A model generated the notes under the pieces. The model saw only the letters and a list, made by a program, of their open reading frames with translations, made no database searches and was not told where the DNA came from. Below are positions 46,192 through 54,964 of a stretch of 64,000 bases of DNA, one piece after another. Position numbers and translations under genes: made by a program. Source of the stretch: Stachybotrys elegans (lineage: Eukaryota > Ascomycota > Sordariomycetes > Hypocreales > Stachybotryaceae); assembly GCA_020746835.1 (NCBI GenBank), contig JAGPNK010000022.1, positions 62,001 through 126,000 of the forward strand. The letters run 5' to 3'. Numbering within the stretch: the stretch's first letter is position 1; every line of letters begins with the position of its first letter.

Positions 46192-47928
46192 ATGGCTACC
46201 GTTGCAACAGCCCAATTATCTATTACTCAACCCGACCCTAAGGACTCTAAGAGTGATTCTCAGAATCACCACTCCAATGGTCTCCCTAGTCCAAGAGCCA
46301 CCCCTGATGTTGATGCAGGCCGGATCCAAGCGGAGGCAGCCAGGCAGCAGGCATCTGAAAATGGAGAAGACCCGGTAGAGCAAGAAATTAAGAGAGTGAT
46401 GCTTGCTCCTAAAGATGAATATGCAAATATTCTAGCTGTTACTGATCCCTTGAATCCGAACGAAGTGATCAAGCAGTGGTTTTATCTTGGATGCATGCTA
46501 CAGCCTAAATTCTGTAAAAAGCCTGACGCCGCAGATGCATACAAAAGTTAGTTATAAAAGAATGTTCCCATTTCCCACTAGGCTAACCTTGATAGGGGTG
46601 CGGACTGCTGCAAAAAAGATGCAGGTTGATAAGGGATCAATCGAACAGGTCAAAGCATGGGATGGCAAAACAATACTAAAAGTTCAGCAAGACGAAGACA
46701 TGGGGTCTGGTGACGACGATAGTAGCGAGTCTGATGATGACGGTAGTGGCCCTGAGCAAAAAGAGGACACTGTGCTTGACCCTAGGGGAAAAGGGAACAC
46801 TGTGCTTGACCCTAGGGAAAAAGAGGACACCGTGCCTCTCCCTCCTAAATGGGTAACCGACGTATATAAGTCAGCAACACCATGGCTACAGATACTCAAA
46901 CAGGGCACCCAAGACGAGGGTGCTATTAAGGAAGTGAAAAAGCTAAACAGTTTCATCGAAGAAAATCATCCAGCGAATAAGAAAGAGCCCGGGGAAAAAA
47001 GCAAGGCCCCCAAGAAGCAGTGGCAAATCCCCCTGGACTGGTTTGTAATGCAATATAAGGACGTCAACGAACAATATGATGCATTTGTATCCAAACCCAA
47101 CGATGAGACGAAAAAGAAAGTCGAAAGCATATACAACATCATTGCATCGAACGGGACCATTTTCCTCAGAACTGGGGAGTTATGTTTAAGATGGTAGTAT
47201 ATCCTTGGAATACCGGTAAAGCTGCAGATGGATCCATGATTATAGGTGTCCGAAGGAACGGTGCTGGGCATAAGGTCTGCGTCGAGACTAAGGAGGAGGG
47301 GCGCCTAATTCGGAGAATTATATCGGCTTCCAAGGCTGGATTCAAACAGGTTAAAGAGTACACGGCTACAGAGTATTTCAATCTTGCTGGACAGCAAAGT
47401 AAATGGACCTATGAGGATCGCGAGAACTTCGAAGAGGTACTATGGGTAACCGAAGCCCAAGGGGGAATCCGCAACGCGGCTGCCAACCGTAGGAACCCGA
47501 CAGTAGATTGCTGTGTAAAGATGAAGGATGGGATCCATATCCTGACACTGTCCAATCTTTACAAAGTGCTCGGAAATGGAAATGCCAAATCAGAGATTAT
47601 AAGGGTGTGCGACAGAGACAATATCCGCTATCCATGGAACGCCAAATACAGAGCCATTTCTTACGACAATTCTACACTGCGCAATCCAGATGGAGCAGCA
47701 CCTGGCGTACCTAAACCACCGTCCAAGAAAGCCCTGGACAATTTTGGGAATGCTGCATTTATTGGCAATGATGCAGAAAATAAGCGCTTTGCTAGATTGG
47801 AAGGGGAAGTACATGGTCTAGGAATGATTATGAAACAAATGTTAACTATCCTGGCGGAGCTTAAGAGCCAGAACTCTAAGGACTCTGAGGAGTCTGAGAA
47901 CCCTGAGGGGTCCATATTTATGAGGTAG
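46192..47928 (+). CDS. unidentified multi-exon protein with acidic repeat region
   Basis: Model: exons 46192-46546, 46596-47086 and 47170-47928, 534 residues. Intron 1 (49 nt) is strong: GTTAGT donor, GGCTAACC branch, GATAG acceptor. For the second join I propose an 83-nt intron (GTATCC...TTTTCCTCAG) that restores frame (EQYDAF/NWGVMFKM). The skipped stretch is itself coding-like, so a frameshift near 47170 is an alternative. Residues ~20-60 are polar. Residues ~160-200 are acidic, with three ten-residue repeats (KEDTVLDPRG, KGNTVLDPRE, KEDTVPLPPK). The C-terminal half is globular-looking (WVTEAQGGIRNAAANRRNPT; ILTLSNLYKVLGNGNAKSEI) and ends with a probable coiled coil (RFARLEGEVHGLGMIMKQML) and a low-complexity SKDSEESE tail. 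I do not recognise any domain; no signal peptide or TM helix is seen. Confidence 0.6.
46758..46847 (+). repeat. three 30-bp tandem repeats within a coding region
   Basis: Units begin aaaagaggacactgtgcttg, aaaagggaacactgtgcttg and aaaagaggacaccgtgcctc. They encode the ten-residue acidic repeats of the unidentified protein and keep the reading frame. Confidence 0.8.
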
Positions 47929-48918
47929 AGAATGAGGTTCTATACGCCCCTGTATTGGATTATAGTACTGGCAAGAACACGGTCTAGAGGTATGGCTTTA
48001 AGTTTGCGATTCTATATCCGCTCTGCATTCTTCTCCTACATTGAATCTTTCAAGATTGCTCTTTCGCTATATAGAATGATAGTATAAAATGCAAATGTTT
48101 ATAATTCCACAGAGATTATTTAAGCATTAATATGATTATGAAAAGAGGTATGCAATCTAAGGTGTAGGAAGAGGTATAGAGATATATAGAAAGGGTAATG
48201 CCCAGTGTCCCGGCAACCAATGTAGCATCCATCACTGTGTGGCGAGCCACATTAACATCCATCCCTACGTCGCGAGCCACCCTCCGTGCCGAGCCAAAAT
48301 ACAGGTACTTTGCCTTCAAAAGGATCTCAAAGCCGCACACACATCCTGAACTGATTGCTTCTAAGTGCATTCTACTGAATGGTTTTGCGTCTGATCCAAT
48401 GAAAATTTTAAAGTAAAAATGTTAGTAGCGTCAAGCATAGTTTCCGACAGTAAATGACATCTTATACAAACGACATTCAAGCACACCCCTTCGAATCTCC
48501 ACCAACAAGCTCTTAGCCCTCCAAAATCAATTCGCTGATCCTAGAAGAGCCCATCACCTATGATCTAGGTTTAAAAGACGCCATAAGCCCTGCGGTTACG
48601 ATTAGGGTGTTCTGAGTAGTATATTGCTGCGACAATCAGTACATTCCATAGAAACAGAGAGACGAATAAGGTTAGCATTATACTAGGGACAAACAGTAGT
48701 CAGTGTTTCTTCAGTGAATAATTGCCAAGTCGCACTGTGCTCCTGGATATGTAGAGTCTAGGACTAATGGTAATAGCGCGACTAGATCAGATTGGAATAG
48801 ACAGCTGTAGATTGCGCTCCTATACGCTATATAACTTGAGGGAACTATTCCTAGTCATTTCCTCCGTGCCACCAGTTGCTGTATTGCCCAATTCTAGACT
48901 CCCGCTGAGCTAATATAG
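47929..48918. other. intergenic; contains a repeat shared with 55970-56045
   Basis: No gene is visible. 48230-48320 carries tgtgtggcgagccacatt, then gagccaaaatacaggtactt and tgccttcaaaaggatct. This matches 55977-56040 (agtgtggcgagccacact; gagctaaaatgtaggtactt; agtctttaactgaatct). The core tgtggcgagccaca is nearly self-complementary, as in transposon ends or hairpins. Confidence 0.45.
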
Positions 48919-50894
48919 CTATCTGAGTTGCTCCAGCAGGCGTTCTGATACTTGCCTTGATGGGTGAGCCGGCTCCATAATCTTAGACTTAATATACACC
49001 ACGTGCTGAAGCAGCTCGACCGCCTCCTTCACCTGACCGTTGGCTTGATACGCTATAGCGAGGGCGTGCTGCGATGCCAGTCGAGAAGGGTGATTCTCTG
49101 CTAACGTCGTCCCCTCAACCTTGACGACATGCTGAAGCAGCTCGACCGCCTCCTCCACCTCACCATTGGCTTGATACGCTATAGCGAGGGCGTGCTGCGA
49201 TGCTAGTCGATCTGGGTGATTCTCTGCCAATGTCGCCCCCGCAATCTTGACCACGTGTTGGAGTAGCTCAACCGCCTCCTTCACCTGACCATTGGCTTGA
49301 TACGTTTGGGCGAGGACGTGTTGCGATGCCAGTCGATCTGGGTGATTCTCCTCCAACGTTGTCTCCCGAACCTTGACCACGTGCTGAAGTAGCTTGACTG
49401 CTTCCTTCACCTGACCGTTGGCTCGATACGCTATAGCGAGGGCGTGCTGCGATGCTAGTCGATCTGGGTGATTCTCTGCTAAAGTCGTCTCCTGAACCTT
49501 GACCACGTGCTGGAGCAGCTCAACCGCTTCAGCAATCCGTCCCTCCACCTGTAAGCATCGCCCAGCCCAGTATCCTAACTCGCACTCCTCTTCCTCCCAT
49601 CTTGCTCCCTCTTCGCTAACTTGAATCGCCTTCAGTACATGCGGCATATACTTCCGCCATACCTCACGATTAACCCAGTCGTCTGACTGGAACACCGTCG
49701 CCAGATGACTTACAACGTTCCGCTTCACACTCTTTGTATTACCCCTATTCCTGACCCATTCTTGGGCAGCAAGATGCACCAGGCTGTGCATGTCCATCAT
49801 TTCGCCGTCTTGGCGCCGATACAAGAAAGCATACCCGTATAGCGTTCCGACAGCATGTACGAAACTCTCCTCGCTTCTTATCTGTGGCAGCATTGATTGG
49901 GGAACTGCCCGTGGTTCGATCTGAGACAAGAACGACAGGAGCTCCGCAGCCATCCAATCATGCTTTTGGATCTGTTCAAACGAAATAAGCCACGTCATAG
50001 CTACGGCATGTCGTGATTCAGAGTACCGCGTGCGATCAGGAAACTCGCGACTCAAAAGACTGATCGCTTCCTTGTCAGCATTATGAAGGAATGAGAGGTA
50101 CTTCGACACCGGTATCTTGCTCCTCTTCATGTATGCTGCGGCTTGCGAGATAGCCAACGGGAGATACGTGAGCCTCCTCACCAGTTCTATCATCGCCTCT
50201 TCCTCTGCTGAACTGCTTGGGAGTAGCTTCTGAAGGAAAGCCTTTGCCTCAACCTCGCTCATCTCTTCAAGCTCCTCAATGTCGTCCGCAACGGCCTGCG
50301 CGACATCCATCGCGCGAGTGGTGAACAGGATGCTACCATCCCCATTCTTCGGAAGATACGTGTAGATCCCCCCTGGTTCCATCAGCGTGGCCACGTCGTC
50401 GGCATTGTCGACAATTAGCAACCACCGGCCGGATGCACTCAACTCGAGGTAACCCTTCATCACCTGCTTTGTTTCCTCTGTTCCAGAGGACGAAAGTCTC
50501 AACCTTTCGACCATCTCCGTGCACGCCTGCTCAAAGGCAGCCATACTCAGAGCCGAAAGCCAGAACACCGACCAGCTGGTCAGAGTCCTGGCATGGTACG
50601 CGATCTGCAGCGCCACCTGTGTCTTGCCGACCCCACCGAGTCCGACAATTGCTATGAGCGTGCGCACCCCTCGTCGGATAGGCCATCCTTGAGGCATCTA
50701 AGGATGCCTTCACGACCAACGAACCGCTTGTTCTCGGGGAAGGGCACGAGGAAATGAGGGGCGCCATCACCGCGGGCCGGCGGGTGGGGCAGATGGTAAT
50801 GAATATCGCGCATCCAGCCCCGGTTGATAATGTTCTGGTCTCTGAATTGGTTGTGGCTGACATCGCGCCGCTGGTCTCTCGCATTTTCTTCCAT
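48919..50894 (-). CDS. NB-ARC/TPR NOD-like receptor, reading frame interrupted by one missing base in a G run
   Basis: The main frame (50697-48919) encodes a STAND ATPase. It has P-loop VGLGGVGKTQVAL (Lys codon near 50625), Walker B RWLLIVDNADD (near 50409), sensor GSILFTTR and GLPL-like LTYLPLAISQAAAYM. A winged-helix-like segment includes FEQIQKHDWMAAELLSFLSQ, and near-identical 42-residue TPR units follow at the C-terminus. The N-terminal segment (ATG at 50894) lies one frame off: DVSHNQFRDQNIINRG..., then HFLVPFPENKRFVGREGILR and CLKDGLSDEG. Adding one G to the run at 50667-50670 would join the two frames smoothly, so this is either a real one-base deletion or a homopolymer sequencing error. 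Such proteins control non-self recognition and cell death. No N-terminal effector domain is visible in frame; a purine-nucleoside-phosphorylase-like fragment lies just upstream in the opposite orientation. Confidence 0.85.
48935..49560 (-). repeat. five 126-bp tandem TPR-coding repeats
   Basis: Each unit encodes a 42-residue repeat of the type ALAIAYQANGQVKEAVELLQ, then HVVK..TTLAENHPDRLASQ and H. Five units have high mutual identity, differing mainly at scattered positions (for example KVQETTLAENH, KVRETTLEENH, KIAGATLAENH). This is the high-internal-conservation pattern known from fungal NLR ligand-sensing repeats. Confidence 0.85.
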
Positions 50895-51125
50895 CTTGGT
50901 AGTCGCTCCAGTGCTAAAATCGAGTATGGTATCTTCTTTGGGTGAGTGGCCCTATGGCCTTGTTGTTGGCTGGATGAGGCGCAAGGCTGTCAACATAGAC
51001 TTCTTCAGCCCCTCACGTGACGATAAGGCAGCAAGGCATCATCCTTGACTTTGCAGGTTTGCGTGATCGCCTCCGGCAGCAATCCGAATCCAGCTGTGTT
51101 CACTATCATCACGTTAACCCTCGTG

Positions 51126-51330
51126 ATGTCTGCCCCACGATCGCTTGCTGACCACAAAAGCTTCCGTTTTGCCATTGTTAGTGCTCTGCCTCGTGAGGCT
51201 GATGCTGTTACCTTACTTTTCGATTAGTTTTGGGACGAGGAACACGAGCCTTACAGCCGAGCCGATGGCGACACGAATACATACATCATCGGTCGCATCT
51301 GCGCTATACAGAGCCGAGAAAGGACACTTT
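51126..51330 (+). pseudogene. fragment of a PNP_UDP (nucleoside phosphorylase-like) domain
   Basis: The ATG at 51126 reads SFRFAIVSALPREADAVTLL then FD, a TAG stop at 51225, and onward in the same frame FWDEEHEPYSRADGDTNTYI and IGRIC. This is the start of the phosphorylase-like domain used as the N-terminal effector in many fungal NLRs (consensus F.FAIV.ALP.EADAV..LFDE; Y..GRIG). The stop replaces a residue that is usually Glu (GAG to TAG). The domain ends after ~65 residues. It lies next to the NB-ARC/TPR gene but on the other strand, so a rearrangement may have detached it. Confidence 0.65.
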
Positions 51331-51552
51331 AGGAAAGAGTAAAAAATTGAATTAGCAAGCGTTCATAACAATTTACTACTGGCATAATCGTAATGTATAT
51401 CGCGCGTTTGAACTCTTAGGCGTGTTAGTGTTCGAAATGAAAGGCCTTCCAGGGGCGTTTCGCCATTCATCATCAATAGGCAATTTATTTAATTCCTCTA
51501 ATCCCAATAAAAGTACCAGAAGTTGATCTTAAAATGTCTTAACGGCCTAACG

Positions 51553-51855
51553 TCAGAGCTCGGTACAATTAACTATCCAGGACATTTTCTCTATATGCAT
51601 TAGCCCCAGTGCCCGCTTTCGAATCTCGCTCAGATGCATCGCAGTGCCATAAGCCTTGACTAATGCACTGTTTAGATCTCTCCATGTCTGTTGTAATTCT
51701 AATAATTCGTCTTTAAGCCACTGATTTTGCTTCTCTAGCATTTGAACTGTTTGTATGGATTGATACAAGTTTTGGTTGGTTACTTGGTTAAGTAAATCGT
51801 CAACATCAAGTGAATCTAAATACACACTAGAAGTAGGTCGGGGAACAGAACTCAT
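51553..51855 (-). CDS. small coiled-coil protein, hypothetical
   Basis: A 100-residue intronless frame with an ATG at 51855. The N-terminus is Ser/Pro-rich (MSSVPRPTSSVYLDSLDVDD). The middle (QTVQMLEKQNQWLKDELLEL and QQTWRDLNSALVKAYG) has heptad-like spacing and Gln/Leu/Glu bias, predicting a coiled coil. There is no signal peptide or TM helix. I do not recognise a family. It lies in the small-gene island 51.5-55.6 kb, so it could be a lineage-specific gene. Confidence 0.45.
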   Translation of the reverse strand: MSSVPRPTSSVYLDSLDVDDLLNQVTNQNLYQSIQTVQMLEKQNQWLKDELLELQQTWRDLNSALVKAYGTAMHLSEIRKRALGLMHIEKMSWIVNCTEL

Positions 51856-51979
51856 AATAAAGTCTAGAGTATAGAGAGATCAGTTGAAGTATCGCTACGA
51901 TGACAAGTTGACAAGTTGAATTTATATTTAGTAGTATAGACTATACTCAGAGCTACTTGTAGCTCCCTTTATATATGGC

Positions 51980-52204
51980 TTAATACAATCCTCCAGCCTT
52001 GGCTAGTTTGAGTTGCTTTGTGTCTGATAACTGCAATTTAGACCATCGCAGGGACATTCGGTGCGATATCAACTCCTGACTCCAAGTCATTTCACCTGGT
52101 GTTAGGCATCCGTCCACTTTAGCATCAGGGTGTGGAAGAGTGGTATTGGGTCTAAATCGACACAGCGGTTCAACAAATCCTGTATACCTACGGCCTTTTC
52201 CCAT
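51980..52204 (-). CDS. short hypothetical protein, weak
   Basis: A 74-codon ATG-initiated frame (MGKGRRYTGFVEPLCRFRPN...) of basic composition. No domain, no intron signals. Kept only because it is free of overlap with other genes in a gene-dense stretch. Confidence 0.25.
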   Translation of the reverse strand: MGKGRRYTGFVEPLCRFRPNTTLPHPDAKVDGCLTPGEMTWSQELISHRMSLRWSKLQLSDTKQLKLAKAGGLY

Positions 52205-52768
52205 GTTGAGTGCAATGTAGAGATACGGTAGGATGTGAAATTATTTTAATTTACCGTTATTACATATATAGGTACATAATATATATGGCCACAGTATACG
52301 AGTACCGGCTGTATAGCAGCCGTGATCTGCGTCAGCTTTTCACGAATACCGATACCAATGCGCTTTCTATACAAGCTAAAAGATTCATAATGTGTCTGCT
52401 ATTGTGTAAGATTATGCAAGTACTGAACCCACTTCTGGATATAAAATCCAATTCTGGCTCCTGAATATCACTGGGTCGGAACTCAGCGCTCAGATCCACC
52501 CGTAATAGCCACTATTAGCTCTTGTAGTCGAGGGCAGTGTAATGGCCGATAGTCTCCACTGCGTTCTGGGAAAGGCGGATGTTTCAATTCAGTGATCTTC
52601 ATCGGTTGCATTGGGTCGGGAAACATGTACTTAATAAGCCATTACTGGTTGTTATACAATTGGACTATATTTAGCTCCTATCCACGTCTCTATACACAAC
52701 GATAGAAAGGGTAACCATACAGTTTGCAATTCTACATCGGTTCTTTACACAGCACCTTGCTTTGTAAT

Positions 52769-53125
52769 ATGCCGCCCAATCAACATGGACTTGAAAAGAA
52801 GAGGGACAGAAGCAGCGAAAACTTCAAAAAAAGATGGCGCACCTTTGCAAAAAATGGATTCCGTGTTCACAAGTTCTACCATGCCGACGTATATATCCTT
52901 CTGCGTCGTAAAGGGCAGATATATGAATTTAAATCTACCGAGCGAGCATGGCCGCTACAACCCGAGGATATCGTATGCTTTATTGGCCTTTGTTTCAAGT
53001 GGCTTTGCTAACTATAGGGATAGGAAAGTTGCTATCCAGTGCCTATTCAGATTACGGCAGCTACTATAGCTTCTCTGGGGGAAAAAAGGCAGTTCAATTC
53101 GGACGAAAAGAAATGTGTAACTTAG
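52769..53125 (+). CDS. MADS-box-like (SRF-type) small protein, two exons
   Basis: Exon 1 52769-52972, intron 52973-53023 (51 nt; donor GTATGC, branch GCTAAC, acceptor GGGATAG), exon 2 53024-53125, giving 101 residues. Residues ~15-67 match the fungal mini-MADS pattern: KKRWRTFAKNGFRVHKF, then HADVYILLRRKGQIYEFKST and ERAWPLQPEDI (consensus K..R...LF.KA.EL...C.ADV.I..RR.G..Y.FKSTDR..WPP...I). Exon 2 adds ESCYPVPIQIT, matching the YPLP..LT that follows in relatives. Without splicing the frame would end in an unlike tail, which supports the intron. Canonical MADS factors are larger; this carries only the DNA-binding/dimerisation part, so it could act as a competitor or dimer partner (inference). 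Confidence 0.7.
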
Positions 53126-53220
53126 ATCATGATAAGCGATATTTGATCTCAGTAGCTTGCACAAAAACAAGAAAAGAAAAAGAAGAAGAAAAAGTCTGTA
53201 ATACTTGTAGTTGTAGAAGC

Positions 53221-53583
53221 CTATACTTGTTTCCCCATCGAAACTTCTTCACTTGTAGCGGTCTTGAGGATTTCCTCTTCGCTAGCCTTTGCTTTTAACT
53301 TTCTTTCCTCCCAAGTCTTCAACATCTCTTGACTTAGATTTTCCTTCGGCTCCAAAGTTGGTGCCCAGAATACTTTGAACTTCTTAACGCCATTATGTAA
53401 AACTTCATCGACTACTTCTCCCTCCCATTCGAAATAGAATAGGGGATTTCCATTAGGGTCGAATTCGGTAAAGGTAGCATCTGGTACGTTCATGCCTAAG
53501 GCGGCATGGTCGTATGCATGACTCAGACTGGGCACGACTGAGCCAGATGCAGGTGCCGAGCTCCCCGGGTTAATAAAGGTCAT
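53221..53583 (-). CDS. small chromodomain-like protein, hypothetical
   Basis: 120 residues from the ATG at 53583 (MTFINPGSSAPASGSV...); an upstream in-frame start at 53778 would add a Cys-rich, unlikely leader. Residues ~55-95 read FYFEWEGEVVDEVLHNGVKK then FKVFWAPTLEPKENLSQEML. This resembles a chromodomain: an opening V.....D......YLVKW-like strand, then a WEPEENL-like turn (here LEPKENL) and a C-terminal helix (KTWEERK). The usual aromatic cage is only partly present. The C-terminus is charged. The call is tentative; otherwise hypothetical. It converges on the MADS-like gene, 95 bp away. Confidence 0.45.
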   Translation of the reverse strand: MTFINPGSSAPASGSVVPSLSHAYDHAALGMNVPDATFTEFDPNGNPLFYFEWEGEVVDEVLHNGVKKFKVFWAPTLEPKENLSQEMLKTWEERKLKAKASEEEILKTATSEEVSMGKQV

Positions 53584-54087
53584 TTTAGGTAAAGACAGAT
53601 AAATGGATAAAGACGGCGCCCAAAATACCAAAGCGGGTAGGCACATGCGTTTATAACTGCTCAACGAGTGCTTGGTGCACTGTATGCTCCATTTTTCTTG
53701 AAGAGCCAGAAAGGGCCCCATAAGCTTACAATGTGGATATGACCTCTGGACCCCGGGGCCTAACACGACGTACTGCAATTAGTGGGTCACTATCTATTGC
53801 AAGTATCGCTTGCAGTTCATTACCTCCTTGAGCCAAAGAGCCAGAATCAGCTCTCCGGATTTTGCAGGACATGCATTGCCACATCCAACATTCCAAGCAC
53901 GCGTGTACTTATGTACTTACATACAGTATGCTGTAGTATACGTATTTTTATGTACTGTATATTGGATATACATATGGAGCAGTCTGAAAATTCACTGCAT
54001 ATCATCTACATGCAGCATACTAAATACAGCAGATTCAAGTCTTAACCAATCGCAGCCTTCTGAAAGAGGCTCTCTCTAGAAAGAGAC

Positions 54088-54540
54088 CTACGGCAACTTT
54101 GCTAGTGAAGAATGTAAAATAATAGCTAAGCTACTACCAGTAACGACTGACAGCACAGTGGCAAGGATAGAAGTCTGAAAGATTGCAATACCTGCAACAG
54201 TTGCCAATAGTGTGTAAGGTTGCGTACTCAAACCCCCCTGCCAACCGAAAAATCGAAGGAAATTGTCGGTCTTGCCTCCAACTCGTACGCAAGCGGTCAT
54301 AAAGATAGCGCTGCTGAGTAGTTTCCAGTGACTAAGGAGAGAGTATGTAATAGCTATCACAAAAACAGCAAAATAATGTTTCGAAAAATGAGAGAAATTG
54401 CGTGTCATACGTAGTTTCCAACTGATCAAGTTTACAGGAGTTGACATTTCTTTAATGTCCAAAAGTTCAATGACCAATTCCAGGCTTTTCCGAAGATATG
54501 ATGAAACTTTCAAAACGCTGATAAAGGTGTTTTCTGACAT
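54088..54540 (-). CDS. PRA1/Yip3-family membrane protein (prenylated Rab acceptor-like)
   Basis: 150 residues, intronless, ATG at 54540. After a ~45-residue cytosolic part comes RMTRNFSHFSKHYFAVFVIA (relatives: R...NL.YF..NY...). Two hydrophobic hairpins follow (ITYSLLSHWKLLSSAIFMTA; QPYTLLATVAGIAIFQTSIL plus ATVLSVVTGSSLAIILHSSL). Order and spacing, including the conserved Q.YT and the closing GAS...HASL-like motif (GSSLAIILHSSL), match the PRA1 family, which acts in ER-Golgi trafficking by displacing prenylated Rab GTPases from GDI. It is smaller than housekeeping copies and sits in an accessory region, so it is probably an extra paralog. Divergent from the CDC25-like gene (424 bp apart). 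Confidence 0.7.
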   Translation of the reverse strand: MSENTFISVLKVSSYLRKSLELVIELLDIKEMSTPVNLISWKLRMTRNFSHFSKHYFAVFVIAITYSLLSHWKLLSSAIFMTACVRVGGKTDNFLRFFGWQGGLSTQPYTLLATVAGIAIFQTSILATVLSVVTGSSLAIILHSSLAKLP

Positions 54541-54964
54541 GTTTGTTACGCAGTAAATCTTTCAGGCTTGACTGGGTATATGTAGACCATCCAAGTAGCA
54601 ATCGATGTCGTGGTATTTATTTGTCACGAGGTTGACGTGGGAATATCTCGTCGTCCAAAACTAGCCTTGCCTAAGACCCACCCCTTCTCCAATTATACCC
54701 GTAGTACCTACTAAGAACCTTGAACGAAGGACGGGTGCCATAATTGGCTCTTTAGGCTCGACCAGGCCGAGTATATCAAAACGGCTTTTGCGCGTTCCAC
54801 TTCAGCAGTAGTGCATATGCATAAGTATGTACTTAACAGTAGTAAGTAAACTGCCTCTTCTGGTTTCTCAATCATTTCATCTTCAGCTTTCAATCCACAG
54901 TGCCATTGTTCAATTCTAGGACGAATGCACACGAGCTCGTGGTGGGCAGCCTCCAAACGTCGGA

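Noticed and set aside
48935..49560. Regular 126-bp repeats as a CRISPR-like array
   Set aside because: They encode in-frame TPR units within an NLR; the organism is a fungus and there are no spacers.
53584..53778. Longer N-terminus for the chromodomain-like protein
   Set aside because: The extra 65 residues are Cys/Ser/Tyr-rich without any feature, whereas the internal ATG at 53583 starts a typical polar N-terminus.
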